From Alteromonas sp. a30 (GTDB taxonomy: Bacteria > Pseudomonadota > Gammaproteobacteria > Enterobacterales > Alteromonadaceae): a stretch of DNA of 64,000 bases. Below are positions 11,319 through 20,136 of the stretch, piece after piece (within the stretch, counting starts at the first letter, position 1; each line of letters opens with the position of its first letter). The stretch lies in assembly GCF_026788005.1 (NCBI RefSeq), contig NZ_JABEPE010000002.1, forward strand, positions 186,001 through 250,000, written 5' to 3'. Below the pieces are notes generated by a model, which was not told the DNA's origin, ran no database searches, and was given only the letters and a program-made list of their open reading frames with translations. Position numbers and translations under genes: made by a program.

Positions 11319-11440
11319 CACTCCTTTATGTAAAAATGACGTGTACTTTTTAAGGCGAACTTATCGAGCCACCTTTAGCTCATGCCTTAATAATAAAAAG
11401 AATAAAGCTACACAAAATCCATCACCTTTGAGGCCGATTT

Positions 11441-13057
11441 ATGACCGCTATTAGCGTTAATAGTTCCGATAATTTGTTCGGACATCCGAAGGGACTCTAT
11501 GTCTGCTTCGCTACAGAGTTGTGGGAACGTTTTTCCTTCTACGGAATGAAGTATTTGCTCCTCCTTTACCTCACAAAGTACCACCTTTTCAGTGACGGAG
11601 CGGGTTTAGAAATTTTAGGTTCTTATGCTGGGTTAGTTTATGCCCTCCCCGTTATTGGCGGCGTGTTAGCCGACAGATACCTAGGTATGAGAAAAGCCGT
11701 ACTGTTTGGAGGCATTTTACTCTGCTTAGGCCACTTATTGATGGCATACGAAGGCCACCAAGCTATCCAATACGATGCAGGAACGATTCTCCAGTCGGCC
11801 ATTACCTTAACTGACGGTTCTGTGCTTGCCGCTGGTACACAACTTCAAGAAACTATCAAAATCCAAGATGTAGCCGCGCTAAACGTTTTCTATTTCGCGT
11901 TAGCGCTTATTGTAACGGGCGTAGGCTTCTTAAAACCAAACATCTCAACAATTGTTGGTCAATTATATCCAGAAGGCGACCCTCGCCGTGACTCTGGTTT
12001 CACCATTTTCTACATGGGAATCAATGTGGGTTCTTTCTTTGCAACCATAATCTGTGGTTACTTAGGCGAAACTTACGGCTGGGGATACGGATTTGGCGCT
12101 GCTGGGATTGGTATGTTAGTTGGTTTGGTTACGTTTATCCGAGGCCAAAAATACCTACACGGTTTAGCGGAACCTACTAACCCTGAAGTATTAGAAGAAA
12201 AGGTCGGCGGCTTCATCAAGAAAGAACACCTGATCTACCTTGCATCTATTGCCAGTTTATCTGTGATTTGGTTGATGGTTCAACACGAACCTTTCGTCTT
12301 CATGGCACAACAAACTCTTCTGGTTATAGCAGGCATTGGTTTATTAGCTTATTCACTATTAAAAGGCACACGTGAAGAATTCCACAGGATGATCGTATTG
12401 GTCATTCTCATCGCTTCTACCATTATTTTTTGGGCACTGTTTGAACAAAGTGCAGGCTCCATGACCCTCTACGCAGACCGCGTAGTAGACCGCGAGTTTA
12501 ATGGCTTCGAGATTACCGCATCGCAGTTTGGTAGCTTGAATGCAGGCTTTATCATGATGCTTTCGCTTCCTATCGCCGCACTGTGGGTATGGCTAGAGAA
12601 ATTCAAATTAAACCCCAATACACCGGTAAAATTTGGCTTAGGTATTATTCAAGTAGGTCTTGGTTTCGGTGCATTAGTGGTGGGCGTTCAATACCCAAAT
12701 GAAGCAGGACAAATAAGTATGTGGTGGCTCGTACTCGCTTACTTATTGCATACAACTGGTGAGCTTTGCTTATCGCCTGTTGGCCTATCTGCGGTAACTA
12801 AGCTTGCTGTGCATCGCGTTGTTGGCATGGCAATGGGTACTTGGTTCCTTGCCACGGCTCTAGCGGAAACCGTCGCAATGCGACTTGGTAAGATGGCTGC
12901 TATTGATACGGCATCAGCGGATACAGGAGATATTGCCTCTATTATTTCTACTTACACTGAACTATTCCAATTCTTGATGTATGTCGGTATCGGTGTGGGT
13001 ATCTTTATGATTGCTATTTCCCCCATACTGAAAAAGGGTATGCATGGTGTAAAATAG
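11441..13057 (+). CDS. Proton-dependent oligopeptide transporter (POT/PTR2 family, major facilitator)
   Basis: A 538-residue inner-membrane protein with about 14 hydrophobic segments. The POT signature ELWERFSFYGMKYLLLLYL in helix 1 carries the ExxERF proton-coupling motif. It is followed by GGVLADRYLG in the first cytoplasmic loop and GVGFLKPNISTIVG plus DPRRDSGFTIFYMGIN, the PTR2 signature, in the middle of the protein. GELCLSPVGLSAVTKL near the C-terminus is also typical. It imports di- and tripeptides with protons. The ATG at 11441 has GAGG upstream. It is a single-gene unit, with a promoter in front and a strong terminator 20 bases behind. A loop insert of about 35 residues after helix 3 is longer than in E. 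coli DtpA. Confidence 0.93.
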   Translation: MTAISVNSSDNLFGHPKGLYVCFATELWERFSFYGMKYLLLLYLTKYHLFSDGAGLEILGSYAGLVYALPVIGGVLADRYLGMRKAVLFGGILLCLGHLLMAYEGHQAIQYDAGTILQSAITLTDGSVLAAGTQLQETIKIQDVAALNVFYFALALIVTGVGFLKPNISTIVGQLYPEGDPRRDSGFTIFYMGINVGSFFATIICGYLGETYGWGYGFGAAGIGMLVGLVTFIRGQKYLHGLAEPTNPEVLEEKVGGFIKKEHLIYLASIASLSVIWLMVQHEPFVFMAQQTLLVIAGIGLLAYSLLKGTREEFHRMIVLVILIASTIIFWALFEQSAGSMTLYADRVVDREFNGFEITASQFGSLNAGFIMMLSLPIAALWVWLEKFKLNPNTPVKFGLGIIQVGLGFGALVVGVQYPNEAGQISMWWLVLAYLLHTTGELCLSPVGLSAVTKLAVHRVVGMAMGTWFLATALAETVAMRLGKMAAIDTASADTGDIASIISTYTELFQFLMYVGIGVGIFMIAISPILKKGMHGVK

Positions 13058-13078
13058 ACCGTCTAGCGTACATTACCT

Positions 13079-13104
13079 AAAGCCTGCCTAGCGCAGGCTT
13101 TTTT
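13079..13104 (+). terminator. Rho-independent terminator after the POT gene
   Basis: AGCCTGC (13081-13087), a five-base loop, then GCAGGCT (13093-13099) form a seven-pair GC-rich stem that A-T pairs extend. A run of six T follows directly. It lies 20 bases past the stop codon. Confidence 0.9.
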
Positions 13105-13194
13105 ATATAGTAACGACCACACTTAGAAAGTCCCTAATCGATGACATGCGTTATACTGACTTTGTTTCTGTGATGGGCATAGATATAAGAGAAT

Positions 13195-13488
13195 ATGAAG
13201 CTTTATTTAACAGCAAGACAATTACCCGGTTTACAAGATTTACCGCTGCAAGAGAGGCTAGCGGCTATTGCGACGGCTCAGCAAAAACTCACTCTGCCTG
13301 AAAAGCTATTTTTGAATTTACTCAAGCTCTTCATTTTTACTTGTATCTTTGTTTTATTGACTGGGCAGTTTGCCTTAGTGACTGTTATCGTTGGGGTGAT
13401 TGTCGCACTATTGCTTTTCCCATTAATATTGCGACCAATTCACCTAACCATCATTTCCAAATATCTAAAGGAAAGCTCTAACAAGTAA
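13195..13488 (+). CDS. Small membrane protein of unknown function
   Basis: A 97-residue protein with a soluble N-terminal half (MKLYLTARQLPGLQDLPLQE) and two closely spaced hydrophobic segments at about residues 45-60 and 62-80, ending in a lysine-rich tail. The ATG at 13195 follows AAGAG at short spacing. It resembles small unnamed families seen in Alteromonadales (a DUF6170-type protein is possible), but I cannot confirm the family from the sequence. It stands alone between a terminator upstream and a convergent terminator downstream. Codon use looks like that of its neighbours, so a real gene is likely. Function is not known. Confidence 0.68.
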   Translation: MKLYLTARQLPGLQDLPLQERLAAIATAQQKLTLPEKLFLNLLKLFIFTCIFVLLTGQFALVTVIVGVIVALLLFPLILRPIHLTIISKYLKESSNK

Positions 13489-13498
13489 ACAAAAGGAA

Positions 13499-13529
13499 AA
13501 TGCCAGTCGGCTATTAACTGACTGGCATT
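13499..13529 (-). terminator. Terminator of the ccm-mlaA operon (hairpin between convergent genes)
   Basis: A ten-pair perfect stem, AATGCCAGTC (13499-13508) with GACTGGCATT (13520-13529), has an 11-base loop. On the minus strand the stem runs into ATTTTCCTTTTG, a T-rich tail, so it most likely ends transcription coming from mlaA. On the plus strand no T run follows, though it may still slow transcription from the small membrane-protein gene. Confidence 0.72.
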
Positions 13530-13576
13530 AGTCTCAAAGGGTCTTTACCAACAATGAGCGTAGCGTAAATAGAGGG

Positions 13577-14377
13577 TTAATCGATATTTTCGAGATAGGC
13601 GTCTAACTCTTCATTTAACTCGACTTCTTCCTCTGATTGCTTCTGCTCCACACCATTATTGACTTTGTTTTGTAGGCGCTGGAAATATGCGTCTTTTACA
13701 AATGCATAAGGATCTAAAGAGTTGTAAAGCTGATCTTCTTGTGCGACTAAATCAGCTCTGGTTTCTAGCAACTTAACGCCATTTTGTAGAACGGAAAAAT
13801 AGATGTTTAAATCGGCCAGAGGGAAATATGCGTTATCGACAACCCGACCCAATGTGGTTCTCACATCGTGAGGTCCTAATGCTGGCAACATAATATAAGG
13901 CCCGGTGCCTGACCCCCATCGCCCTAACACTTCTCCGAAGTCTTCGGGACGACGTTCTATCCCCATCTCACGGGCCACATCAATCGTTCCCAGCAAGCCT
14001 ATCGTCGTGTTGATAGTAAAACGACCTAAACTGACCGCCATCCCTTGCATTTCGCCTTGCAATAAGTTGTTCACGGTACTCGCGGGTTCTTCTAAGTTTA
14101 ACGCTGCATTGTGCACACCACGGCGAATAAAACTCGGGACATTTTCTCGATAAGAAACCGCTACTGGTCGCACTAGGTATTTATCCAAAATATCCCAATT
14201 AAACGACCACATGACTCGGTTAAAAGACTCTAGAGGATCGCGAGGATCAGATACTGAAGTATCAACCTCTGGAGTATTTTCATTATTAGCTTTTTGTGCT
14301 TGTTCAGACACATTCTTCGATGAAGCACAGCCTGTGAGAACAAGACAGCCAGCAACGATAATGCTACGCCAAATCAT
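13577..14377 (-). CDS. mlaA: Phospholipid-binding lipoprotein MlaA (VacJ)
   Basis: A 266-residue outer-membrane lipoprotein. The signal sequence ends in the lipobox LTGC with the acylated cysteine at residue 17. It continues with DPLESFNRVMWSFN, PSFIRRGVHNAALNLEEP, GRFTINTTIGLLG, GRWGSGTGPYIMLP and ALGPHDVRTTLG, the VacJ-family signatures. MlaA removes misplaced phospholipids from the outer leaflet and passes them to the Mla transport chain. The other mla genes are not in the window. The ATG follows the ccmI stop with no spacer, so it appears to be the last gene of the ccm operon. A glutamate-rich tail ends the protein. Confidence 0.94.
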   Translation of the reverse strand: MIWRSIIVAGCLVLTGCASSKNVSEQAQKANNENTPEVDTSVSDPRDPLESFNRVMWSFNWDILDKYLVRPVAVSYRENVPSFIRRGVHNAALNLEEPASTVNNLLQGEMQGMAVSLGRFTINTTIGLLGTIDVAREMGIERRPEDFGEVLGRWGSGTGPYIMLPALGPHDVRTTLGRVVDNAYFPLADLNIYFSVLQNGVKLLETRADLVAQEDQLYNSLDPYAFVKDAYFQRLQNKVNNGVEQKQSEEEVELNEELDAYLENID

Positions 14378-15604
14378 TTAGGGTAACTCCTTATTTATTT
14401 CAATAGTAATCTCATTCAGCTGAGATCGAGTGATAGGGACTGTTACCTCTCCCTCCAAATCCCCAGTTTGCGCTTCAACTTTGTCATCTTTTGAGATCCG
14501 CACAACAACATCTGCGAGTTCAAGGCTGGACAAGTTTAAAGCCGGTATCATTGCATTTTTGTCAGAAAGCGTAATAACCAGTGGCAATTGTGTTAAAGGT
14601 TGTTTCACCACCGCAACCGGCATTTTCATATCTGAATTGGCTTGACGCGCGAAGACAATTAAATACCCTTGTTCTGGCAACGCCGATGTCAGTGCAGGCT
14701 CAATACTAATAGCAACCTTCAATTCTGTTTCTACCGCATCTAACTCCGCTATTTTGTTCTTAACAACTTGTTGTAACGGATCATCTTCCTCTAATACTTT
14801 CCCCAATTCTGTCCACGCAGTTTTCGCTAGGTCCTTTTCACCTAGCTGAGTTGCGGCAATAGCCAATAATCCAAGCGCATCGGTTTCTTTGGGGTTTATG
14901 GAGACCGCCTTTAATAACAATTGCTTCGCTCTTTTTATATTATTCTCTTGATCTGTCAGTAACAGTGTTTGCCCAAAACTGACCAGCGTTCCTACACGTT
15001 CAGGTTCAATCGCTAGCGATTTTTCGAACGCTTCTATTGCATAATCAACACTCTGGAGCGATGCAAAAATGCGTCCCATCAACAACCACCCCACGGCATC
15101 ATCGGGTTTCTCAGCAAGGCGAGTACGTAGAGCAAGCAAAAAGTCTTGTAAGTCTTTGGAAGTGAGAGATTCATCATTCTTCATCACCACACGTTCTCCA
15201 AGCTCGCCTAAACGCCCTTTCGCTCTTTGCCAATCTTGAAGATCTGCTAATTCATTACTTTTCCAATACGCCCAGCCTGAAAGCAAGACGCAACAAAGCG
15301 CGCCCACACTTAACATCTTGGAGCCTTTAGACTTCAATAAGCCTTGAGAAGGAGGAGTGGAGTTTTGTTCAACTTCATTAAGTAAAGAAAGTTTTAGTTC
15401 TTCTTCCGCTTGCGCTTTTTGCTCGGCTGTTAATATGCCTTCTTCTAAATCACGTTGTAGCTCAGTAACGCGCTCTTTCACCAGCATCACATTGAGTCTT
15501 TCTCTATCATGCTCTGTACGCTGTGTTTTAAATATCCAAGGCCAGAAAATTGCGATAGCCGCAATTAAAGAAAGTGCGAACGCACCAATCCAAAATAATG
15601 TCAC
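14378..15604 (-). CDS. ccmI: Cytochrome c biogenesis protein CcmI (CycH), TPR-containing
   Basis: About 408 residues. An N-terminal membrane helix (residues ~1-20, FWIGAFALSLIAAIAIFWPW) is followed by the conserved RLNVMLVKERVTELQRDLEEG segment, a second hydrophobic segment near residue 100, and a periplasmic TPR region (about residues 150-270, including YAIEAFEKSLAIEP). CcmI holds apocytochrome c and presents it to the CcmF/CcmH ligase. The GTG start at 15602-15604 overlaps the ccmH stop as GTGA. Its position right after ccmH supports the call. The final ~110 residues form a beta-rich domain also seen in long CcmI proteins. Confidence 0.88.
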   Translation of the reverse strand: MTLFWIGAFALSLIAAIAIFWPWIFKTQRTEHDRERLNVMLVKERVTELQRDLEEGILTAEQKAQAEEELKLSLLNEVEQNSTPPSQGLLKSKGSKMLSVGALCCVLLSGWAYWKSNELADLQDWQRAKGRLGELGERVVMKNDESLTSKDLQDFLLALRTRLAEKPDDAVGWLLMGRIFASLQSVDYAIEAFEKSLAIEPERVGTLVSFGQTLLLTDQENNIKRAKQLLLKAVSINPKETDALGLLAIAATQLGEKDLAKTAWTELGKVLEEDDPLQQVVKNKIAELDAVETELKVAISIEPALTSALPEQGYLIVFARQANSDMKMPVAVVKQPLTQLPLVITLSDKNAMIPALNLSSLELADVVVRISKDDKVEAQTGDLEGEVTVPITRSQLNEITIEINKELP

Positions 15605-16092
15605 TTGTATTTATCCAACAATTTATCCGCTTCTTCCAAATCCTGAGGCGATGCATCTTCACTTTTAAGTGGGGATTCACCTGCTTCATTGAGGTCAGAT
15701 TTGGCATTTCGTCTTGCAAAAAACATCACCAAAAATGCAACCACAATAAATCCCGCTGGCAATAACCATAACCATATCGTTATTGGGGTGACTGGCGGCT
15801 TGTAATGAACAAACTCACCATATCGTGCCTTCATATAGTCAATCACTTCCTGTTTCGACTTTCCTGATTCAACCAATTCAAATGTTTTGCGTTTTAAGTC
15901 CAACGCAATCATGGCATTGGAATCCCCAATGGTCTGGTTCTGACACATAGGGCAACGCAACTCATGCTTAAGCTCCAAAAAGATTTTTTGCTTCGCGGGG
16001 TCATCTAACTGGTAGGTTGTTTCTGTAGCATGTGCGACCGCGATTATCCAACCGCTTATCAATAACACAACGATCGGTAAACTCAACTTCAC
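15601..16092 (-). CDS. ccmH: Cytochrome c biogenesis protein CcmH (CcmH/NrfF/CycL)
   Basis: A 163-residue periplasmic, membrane-anchored thiol oxidoreductase. It has a signal peptide (residues 1-22), the diagnostic LRCPMCQNQ motif with cysteines at 47 and 50, the YMKARYGEFVHYKPP stretch, and one C-terminal membrane helix (about residues 106-126). It keeps the haem-binding CxxCH cysteines of apocytochrome c reduced. Start is GTG (16090-16092) with a strong GGGGAG six bases upstream. It is the short form, with the TPR part encoded separately as ccmI. Confidence 0.94.
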   Translation of the reverse strand: MKLSLPIVVLLISGWIIAVAHATETTYQLDDPAKQKIFLELKHELRCPMCQNQTIGDSNAMIALDLKRKTFELVESGKSKQEVIDYMKARYGEFVHYKPPVTPITIWLWLLPAGFIVVAFLVMFFARRNAKSDLNEAGESPLKSEDASPQDLEEADKLLDKYK

Positions 16093-16656
16093 TTAAGACT
16101 CCCCAAAATACATTGAGAACTTCTCTTTCCACACTCTGGTATTTAAGTCACCCACGTGATGGACTTTTACGACACCAAGTTCGTCAATAAGAAAAGTCTC
16201 TGGCGCACCCGTCACGCCGAGATCCATTCCGTAACTGCGATCTTTATCGAACATATTGAATTGATATGGATTACCGTGCTTACCTAACATTTGACGAATT
16301 TCCCACTGTAGTTGTGGCAATGGCTTTTGATCGAAGTCAGGATCATTATTGAGCTGATAGTACAGTCCTACAATGCGTACTCCTTGCTTTCTCAACTCTG
16401 TTAAATAAGGCAACTCAACCGCGCATGTAACGCACCACACCCCCCAAACATTGAGTAACGTTTTCTGACCTAAAAAGGTTTCTTTGGTATAAAGTTTTTT
16501 GGGATCCATTACATCTGGTAACTCAAAGTCAGGAATCGGTTTGCTTACCGAGACCGACACTTCGTAGCGAGGCTCTGAATATAAGCCTTTTAATAAAAAC
16601 CCTGTTACCGCGATAAATGCACCTAGAGGAATTAAAAACAGCAAAATCTTTTTCAT
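16093..16656 (-). CDS. ccmG: Thiol:disulfide interchange protein CcmG/DsbE
   Basis: A 187-residue membrane-anchored periplasmic thioredoxin-like protein. One N-terminal helix (residues 4-24) is followed by IPDFELPDV, the active site WCVTC (cysteines 75 and 78) and the cis-proline loop GVTGAPETFLID. It passes reductant from CcdA/DsbD to the CcmH/apocytochrome pair. The usual family motif is WCPTC; here proline is replaced by valine, which should shift the redox potential. ATG start; its first four bases overlap the ccmF stop (ATGA). Confidence 0.93.
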   Translation of the reverse strand: MKKILLFLIPLGAFIAVTGFLLKGLYSEPRYEVSVSVSKPIPDFELPDVMDPKKLYTKETFLGQKTLLNVWGVWCVTCAVELPYLTELRKQGVRIVGLYYQLNNDPDFDQKPLPQLQWEIRQMLGKHGNPYQFNMFDKDRSYGMDLGVTGAPETFLIDELGVVKVHHVGDLNTRVWKEKFSMYFGES

Positions 16657-18644
16657 TGTTGAGGGACTCCCTGAGGTACTGCATTATTGTCTAAAACAGC
16701 TTTCTTACGTGTTGCAAATTTCGACAAACGATAACGCTTGTCTGCCATGCTTAAAAAGGCGCCAAACGCCATAATAAACGCACCAATCCAAATCCAAGTA
16801 ACGAGCGGCTTAACATACAAACGCAAAGCCCATGAACCATCCTTTAGTTGCTCGCCCAGAGCCACGAACAGATCTCTAGACAAATTGCTGTCGATTCCAG
16901 CTTCGGTCATCGTTGAGCGTTGCACTGAATAAAAGCGCTTTTCGGCTCGTAAAGAACTCACAAAGTCGCCATCTTTGTGAATATCAACAATCCCTGCATG
17001 TCCTGAATAGTTTTGTCCTTCTATCGATACAATCCCTTTAAAAGTAAAATTGTATCCAGATAAAGCGACTGTTTCTCCTTCCGACATTCTTACTTCCATC
17101 TCTGTCGTAAAATGGCTAGTCACAGCAATTCCCATGATAGAAATAGCAAAGCCCAAATGCCCTAATACCATCCCCCAGTGACTCCGAGACAATTTACCTA
17201 GCGAGGAAAGTGAAAACTGATTCCCTGTACGCTGCAATATTTCAAAAATTGTTGAAACAGCAATCCATATACTTAGGAAACTACCAAGAAGCGTGATGGT
17301 TGCTAAGCTGTCATAAGAGTAATTAATTGCCAGAGCACCCAATATAGCGATGATAAACGCCATGACTAATTGATTTCTTAAATCAACTAGATTTTGTTTT
17401 TTCCAGCGAGATAGCGGGCCAACCCCCATCAAAAAGGCAAATGGCACAATAAGCACAGTAAACATTTGGTTAAAGAATGGCTCTCCAATAGAAATAGAGC
17501 CCATTCCAAGTTCTTTGTGAACCAGTGGTAGAAGCGTTCCAAGCAGCACCACCAGCGTTGCAGCGCTTAGCAGCACATTGTTCCCGAACAACATCACTTC
17601 ACGCGAAACCAACCCGTAGCGTCCAACACTTTTTAGTTGGCTTGCTCTAAGGCCATAGAGCAGTAATGAGCCACCAATGACGGTAACAAGTAGCGCTAAA
17701 ATGAACAGTCCACGTTCAGGGTCACTCGCGAAAGAGTGAACGGAAATCAGAATACCGGAACGAACAAGAAACGTGCCTAATAGGCTCAAAGAAAAAGCGG
17801 CAATAGCAAGCAGTATTGTCCATGACTTAAAGAGCTTACGTTTCTCAGTAACAGCCAGAGAATGCAATAATGCCGTTCCTATTAACCAAGGCATAAAAGA
17901 AGCATTTTCAACTGGATCCCAAAACCACCAGCCTCCCCAGCCTAATTCGTAATATGCCCACCAACTGCCCAATGCTATACCAATACTTAAGAAAGCCCAT
18001 GCAGCTTGAGTCCAAGGTCTTGCCCAACGAGCCCAAACCGAATCAAGTTGACCAGATAGCAACGCTGCAAGAGCAAAAGCAAATGCGACGGAAAATCCTA
18101 CGTAACCCATATAAAGCATGGGAGGGTGTATGATCATGCCAATATCTTGAAGCAGTGGATTGAGATCACGTCCATCAACAGGGTAGAAAGGCAAGAGGCT
18201 TTCAAACGGATTGGAAGCGATAATGATGAATAAGTAAAACCCCACGGCAACGACACCTAAAATGCCGAGTACCCGAGCCACCATCTCCTGTGGAATAGCT
18301 TTACTAAATAAAGAAACAGCAAACGTCCAACCTGAAAACATTAGCACCCACAGCAAAAATGAGCCTTCATGCCCTCCCCATACCGCTGTGTACTTATATT
18401 GAATGGGTAATAAACTATTTGAGTTATGGGCAACATACGACAACGTAAAATCATCAGTAACAAAAGAATAGGTTAAACAAGCAAAAGCAATCGCGGTAAA
18501 CAAGAATAGGCCAACGGATAGGGGTCTAGCCATCGCCATGTACATTTGGTTGCCAGTATGCGCTCCCCATAAAGGATAAATAGACATTAACATTGAAACG
18601 AGCAATGCCAACACTAATGAAAAATGGCCTAATTCTGCAATCAT
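16653..18644 (-). CDS. ccmF: Haem lyase CcmF
   Basis: A 663-residue polytopic inner-membrane protein with about 15 hydrophobic segments. The tryptophan-rich haem-handling motif GWGGWWFWDPVENASFMPW lies near residues 235-255, with conserved histidines in the flanking periplasmic loops. GGHEGSFLLW lies near residue 90 and FLVRSGILISVHSFASDP past the middle. CcmF attaches haem delivered by CcmE to apocytochrome c, acting with CcmH and CcmI. ATG start 17 bases after the ccmE stop. Confidence 0.96.
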   Translation of the reverse strand: MIAELGHFSLVLALLVSMLMSIYPLWGAHTGNQMYMAMARPLSVGLFLFTAIAFACLTYSFVTDDFTLSYVAHNSNSLLPIQYKYTAVWGGHEGSFLLWVLMFSGWTFAVSLFSKAIPQEMVARVLGILGVVAVGFYLFIIIASNPFESLLPFYPVDGRDLNPLLQDIGMIIHPPMLYMGYVGFSVAFAFALAALLSGQLDSVWARWARPWTQAAWAFLSIGIALGSWWAYYELGWGGWWFWDPVENASFMPWLIGTALLHSLAVTEKRKLFKSWTILLAIAAFSLSLLGTFLVRSGILISVHSFASDPERGLFILALLVTVIGGSLLLYGLRASQLKSVGRYGLVSREVMLFGNNVLLSAATLVVLLGTLLPLVHKELGMGSISIGEPFFNQMFTVLIVPFAFLMGVGPLSRWKKQNLVDLRNQLVMAFIIAILGALAINYSYDSLATITLLGSFLSIWIAVSTIFEILQRTGNQFSLSSLGKLSRSHWGMVLGHLGFAISIMGIAVTSHFTTEMEVRMSEGETVALSGYNFTFKGIVSIEGQNYSGHAGIVDIHKDGDFVSSLRAEKRFYSVQRSTMTEAGIDSNLSRDLFVALGEQLKDGSWALRLYVKPLVTWIWIGAFIMAFGAFLSMADKRYRLSKFATRKKAVLDNNAVPQGVPQQ

Positions 18645-18661
18645 GATGTATCTTGCGCCCC

Positions 18662-19132
18662 TTAGTTAGTGCCTTGAGAATATTGTGGCTTTTCATGCTT
18701 GATGCCTATCATGGCCTCAGCGAGTTCAGGAGGCATATATTCTTCATCGTGTTTTGCTAATACTTCATCAGCACGAATAACGTTACCTTCTTGTAATACT
18801 CCTGTAGCGACAATACCTTGTCCTTCCCTGAATAAATCAGGCAGTATCCCACTGTAAACCACTTTAACAGTGGGACCGGTATCAACAAGATCAAAGCTTA
18901 CATCCAGCGAGGAATCTGCTCTTTCCACCGAGCCTTCGACGACCATGCCTCCAATGCGGAGCCGCTGTCCTACTGTAGGACGAGTACCATCTTTACCATG
19001 TAAGATTTCTGACGGGGTATAAAACAAATCAATATTTTGACTTAGGGCAAATAGCATTAACCCAATGGCGGCCGCAATGACAGCAACCACAGAGGAAACA
19101 GCAAACATTCGTTTTTTTCTTCTAGGGTTCAT
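18662..19132 (-). CDS. ccmE: Haem chaperone CcmE
   Basis: A 156-residue periplasmic OB-fold protein anchored by one N-terminal helix (residues 10-30). The covalent haem-binding site is [13 protein letters not shown] with His128 and Tyr132, the normal H-x3-Y arrangement. [11 protein letters not shown] and [13 protein letters not shown] are also family signatures. It receives haem from CcmC and gives it to CcmF. It follows ccmD by about 50 bases. Confidence 0.96.
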   Translation of the reverse strand: MNPRRKKRMFAVSSVVAVIAAAIGLMLFALSQNIDLFYTPSEILHGKDGTRPTVGQRLRIGGMVVEGSVERADSSLDVSFDLVDTGPTVKVVYSGILPDLFREGQGIVATGVLQEGNVIRADEVLAKHDEEYMPPELAEAMIGIKHEKPQYSQGTN

Positions 19133-19183
19133 AGTATTTTCTCTTAAATTTAAATTCAGTCCGCTTATTAAGTGAAATTTAGC

Positions 19184-19390
19184 CTAACTCTGTCGCGCTT
19201 TATCTTTGGCCTTTTTAATACGCTCTAAACGCTTTTTCTCTTTTTTAGCCACTTGTTGAATATGATTTTTACGCCACTTCTGCTCTACAAACAGTAAGAC
19301 AATACTCAAAAGCGTCACGGCAAAAGAGGTCCAAACGTAAAAGGCGTAACCTCCCATCTCGAAAAAAGCAGAAAAAGATGAAAAGTGCAT
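19184..19390 (-). CDS. ccmD: Haem exporter accessory protein CcmD
   Basis: About 68 residues from the ATG at 19388-19390, which overlaps the ccmC stop by one base (TAATG). It starts MHFSSFSAFFEMGGYAFYVW, then has one membrane helix and a lysine/arginine-rich cytoplasmic tail, as CcmD proteins do. It stabilises the CcmABC-CcmE complex and helps release haem-loaded CcmE. An upstream in-frame GTG at 19429 would add 13 residues inside ccmC and is not needed. Confidence 0.9.
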   Translation of the reverse strand: MHFSSFSAFFEMGGYAFYVWTSFAVTLLSIVLLFVEQKWRKNHIQQVAKKEKKRLERIKKAKDKARQS

Positions 19391-20136
19391 TATTTGGCGC
19401 CCTCTCCTAGTAATAATGTCTGAACCCAAGGTCTACGCATTTCGCGCGTCAAGATTTCGTTTTGAAGTCGGCGACACGCTAATGCGCCAATGAGTAATCC
19501 GAAACCTAGAATATTCAGCAACAACGGCCAAAGCATGTCAGAAGAGATCGAAGGGTTGTCAAATTTGCTGATCGTCGCGCCTTGATGCAGGGTATTCCAC
19601 CAGTACACAGAATAGTGAATAATCGGCAAATTAATCACGCCAACCAGCGACATAACCGCCACGGCTTTACCCGCTTGAATCTTGTCATCGAAAGCACCGT
19701 ACAATGCAATAACACCCAGATATAAAAAGAGTAAAATGAGCTCAGATGTGAGTCTTGCATCCCAAACCCACCATGTTCCCCACATAGGTTTTCCCCAAAC
19801 GGCTCCGGTAAATAATGCAATAAAAGTCATTACCGCCCCCACAGGTGCGAGTGCGGCAATAGCCATATAGCAGGTTCGGATTTGCCACACTAAGCCGATA
19901 AAACCGAGAATTGCCATGCCTGCATATACGCCCATTGATAGCATCGCCCCTGGCACATGAATATAGATAATTCGAAAGGAGTCACCTTGTTGGTAATCGG
20001 TGGGAGCAAACGCGAGCCCCCAAAGAGTTCCAACAACAGATAAGACGATAGCAGGCCATAAAAGCCACGGATAAAGACGTCCGCAAAGCGCATAAGTTTC
20101 TTCAGTTTTTGCGTAAGGGTGCAACCATTTCCACAT
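19390..20136 (-). CDS. ccmC: Haem transporter subunit CcmC
   Basis: A 248-residue, six-helix inner-membrane protein with the WWD-type signature WGTWWVWDARLTSELIL and conserved histidines in YIHVPGAMLS and NLPIIHYSVYWWNTLHQ. It loads haem onto CcmE. The ATG overlaps the ccmB stop by one base (TAATG). Confidence 0.96.
   Translation of the reverse strand: MWKWLHPYAKTEETYALCGRLYPWLLWPAIVLSVVGTLWGLAFAPTDYQQGDSFRIIYIHVPGAMLSMGVYAGMAILGFIGLVWQIRTCYMAIAALAPVGAVMTFIALFTGAVWGKPMWGTWWVWDARLTSELILLFLYLGVIALYGAFDDKIQAGKAVAVMSLVGVINLPIIHYSVYWWNTLHQGATISKFDNPSISSDMLWPLLLNILGFGLLIGALACRRLQNEILTREMRRPWVQTLLLGEGAK

Larger units (their letters stand above)
11081..11440. other. Divergent promoter region between the polysaccharide operon and the POT transporter gene
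   Basis: About 360 bp with no credible gene separate two divergently read transcription units. It holds a good plus-strand sigma-70 type promoter (11290-11318) and a weaker minus-strand candidate (11201-11227). I searched for the ops/JUMPstart core GGCGGTAG upstream of the polysaccharide operon and did not find it, so RfaH control is not supported by the sequence. A short inverted repeat, ACAGCC...GGCTGT, spans about 11231-11260 and could be an operator, but it is too short to rely on. Confidence 0.5.

Noticed and set aside
11081-11440. Search for an ops/JUMPstart element upstream of the polysaccharide operon
   Set aside because: The GGCGGTAG core was not found on the relevant strand.
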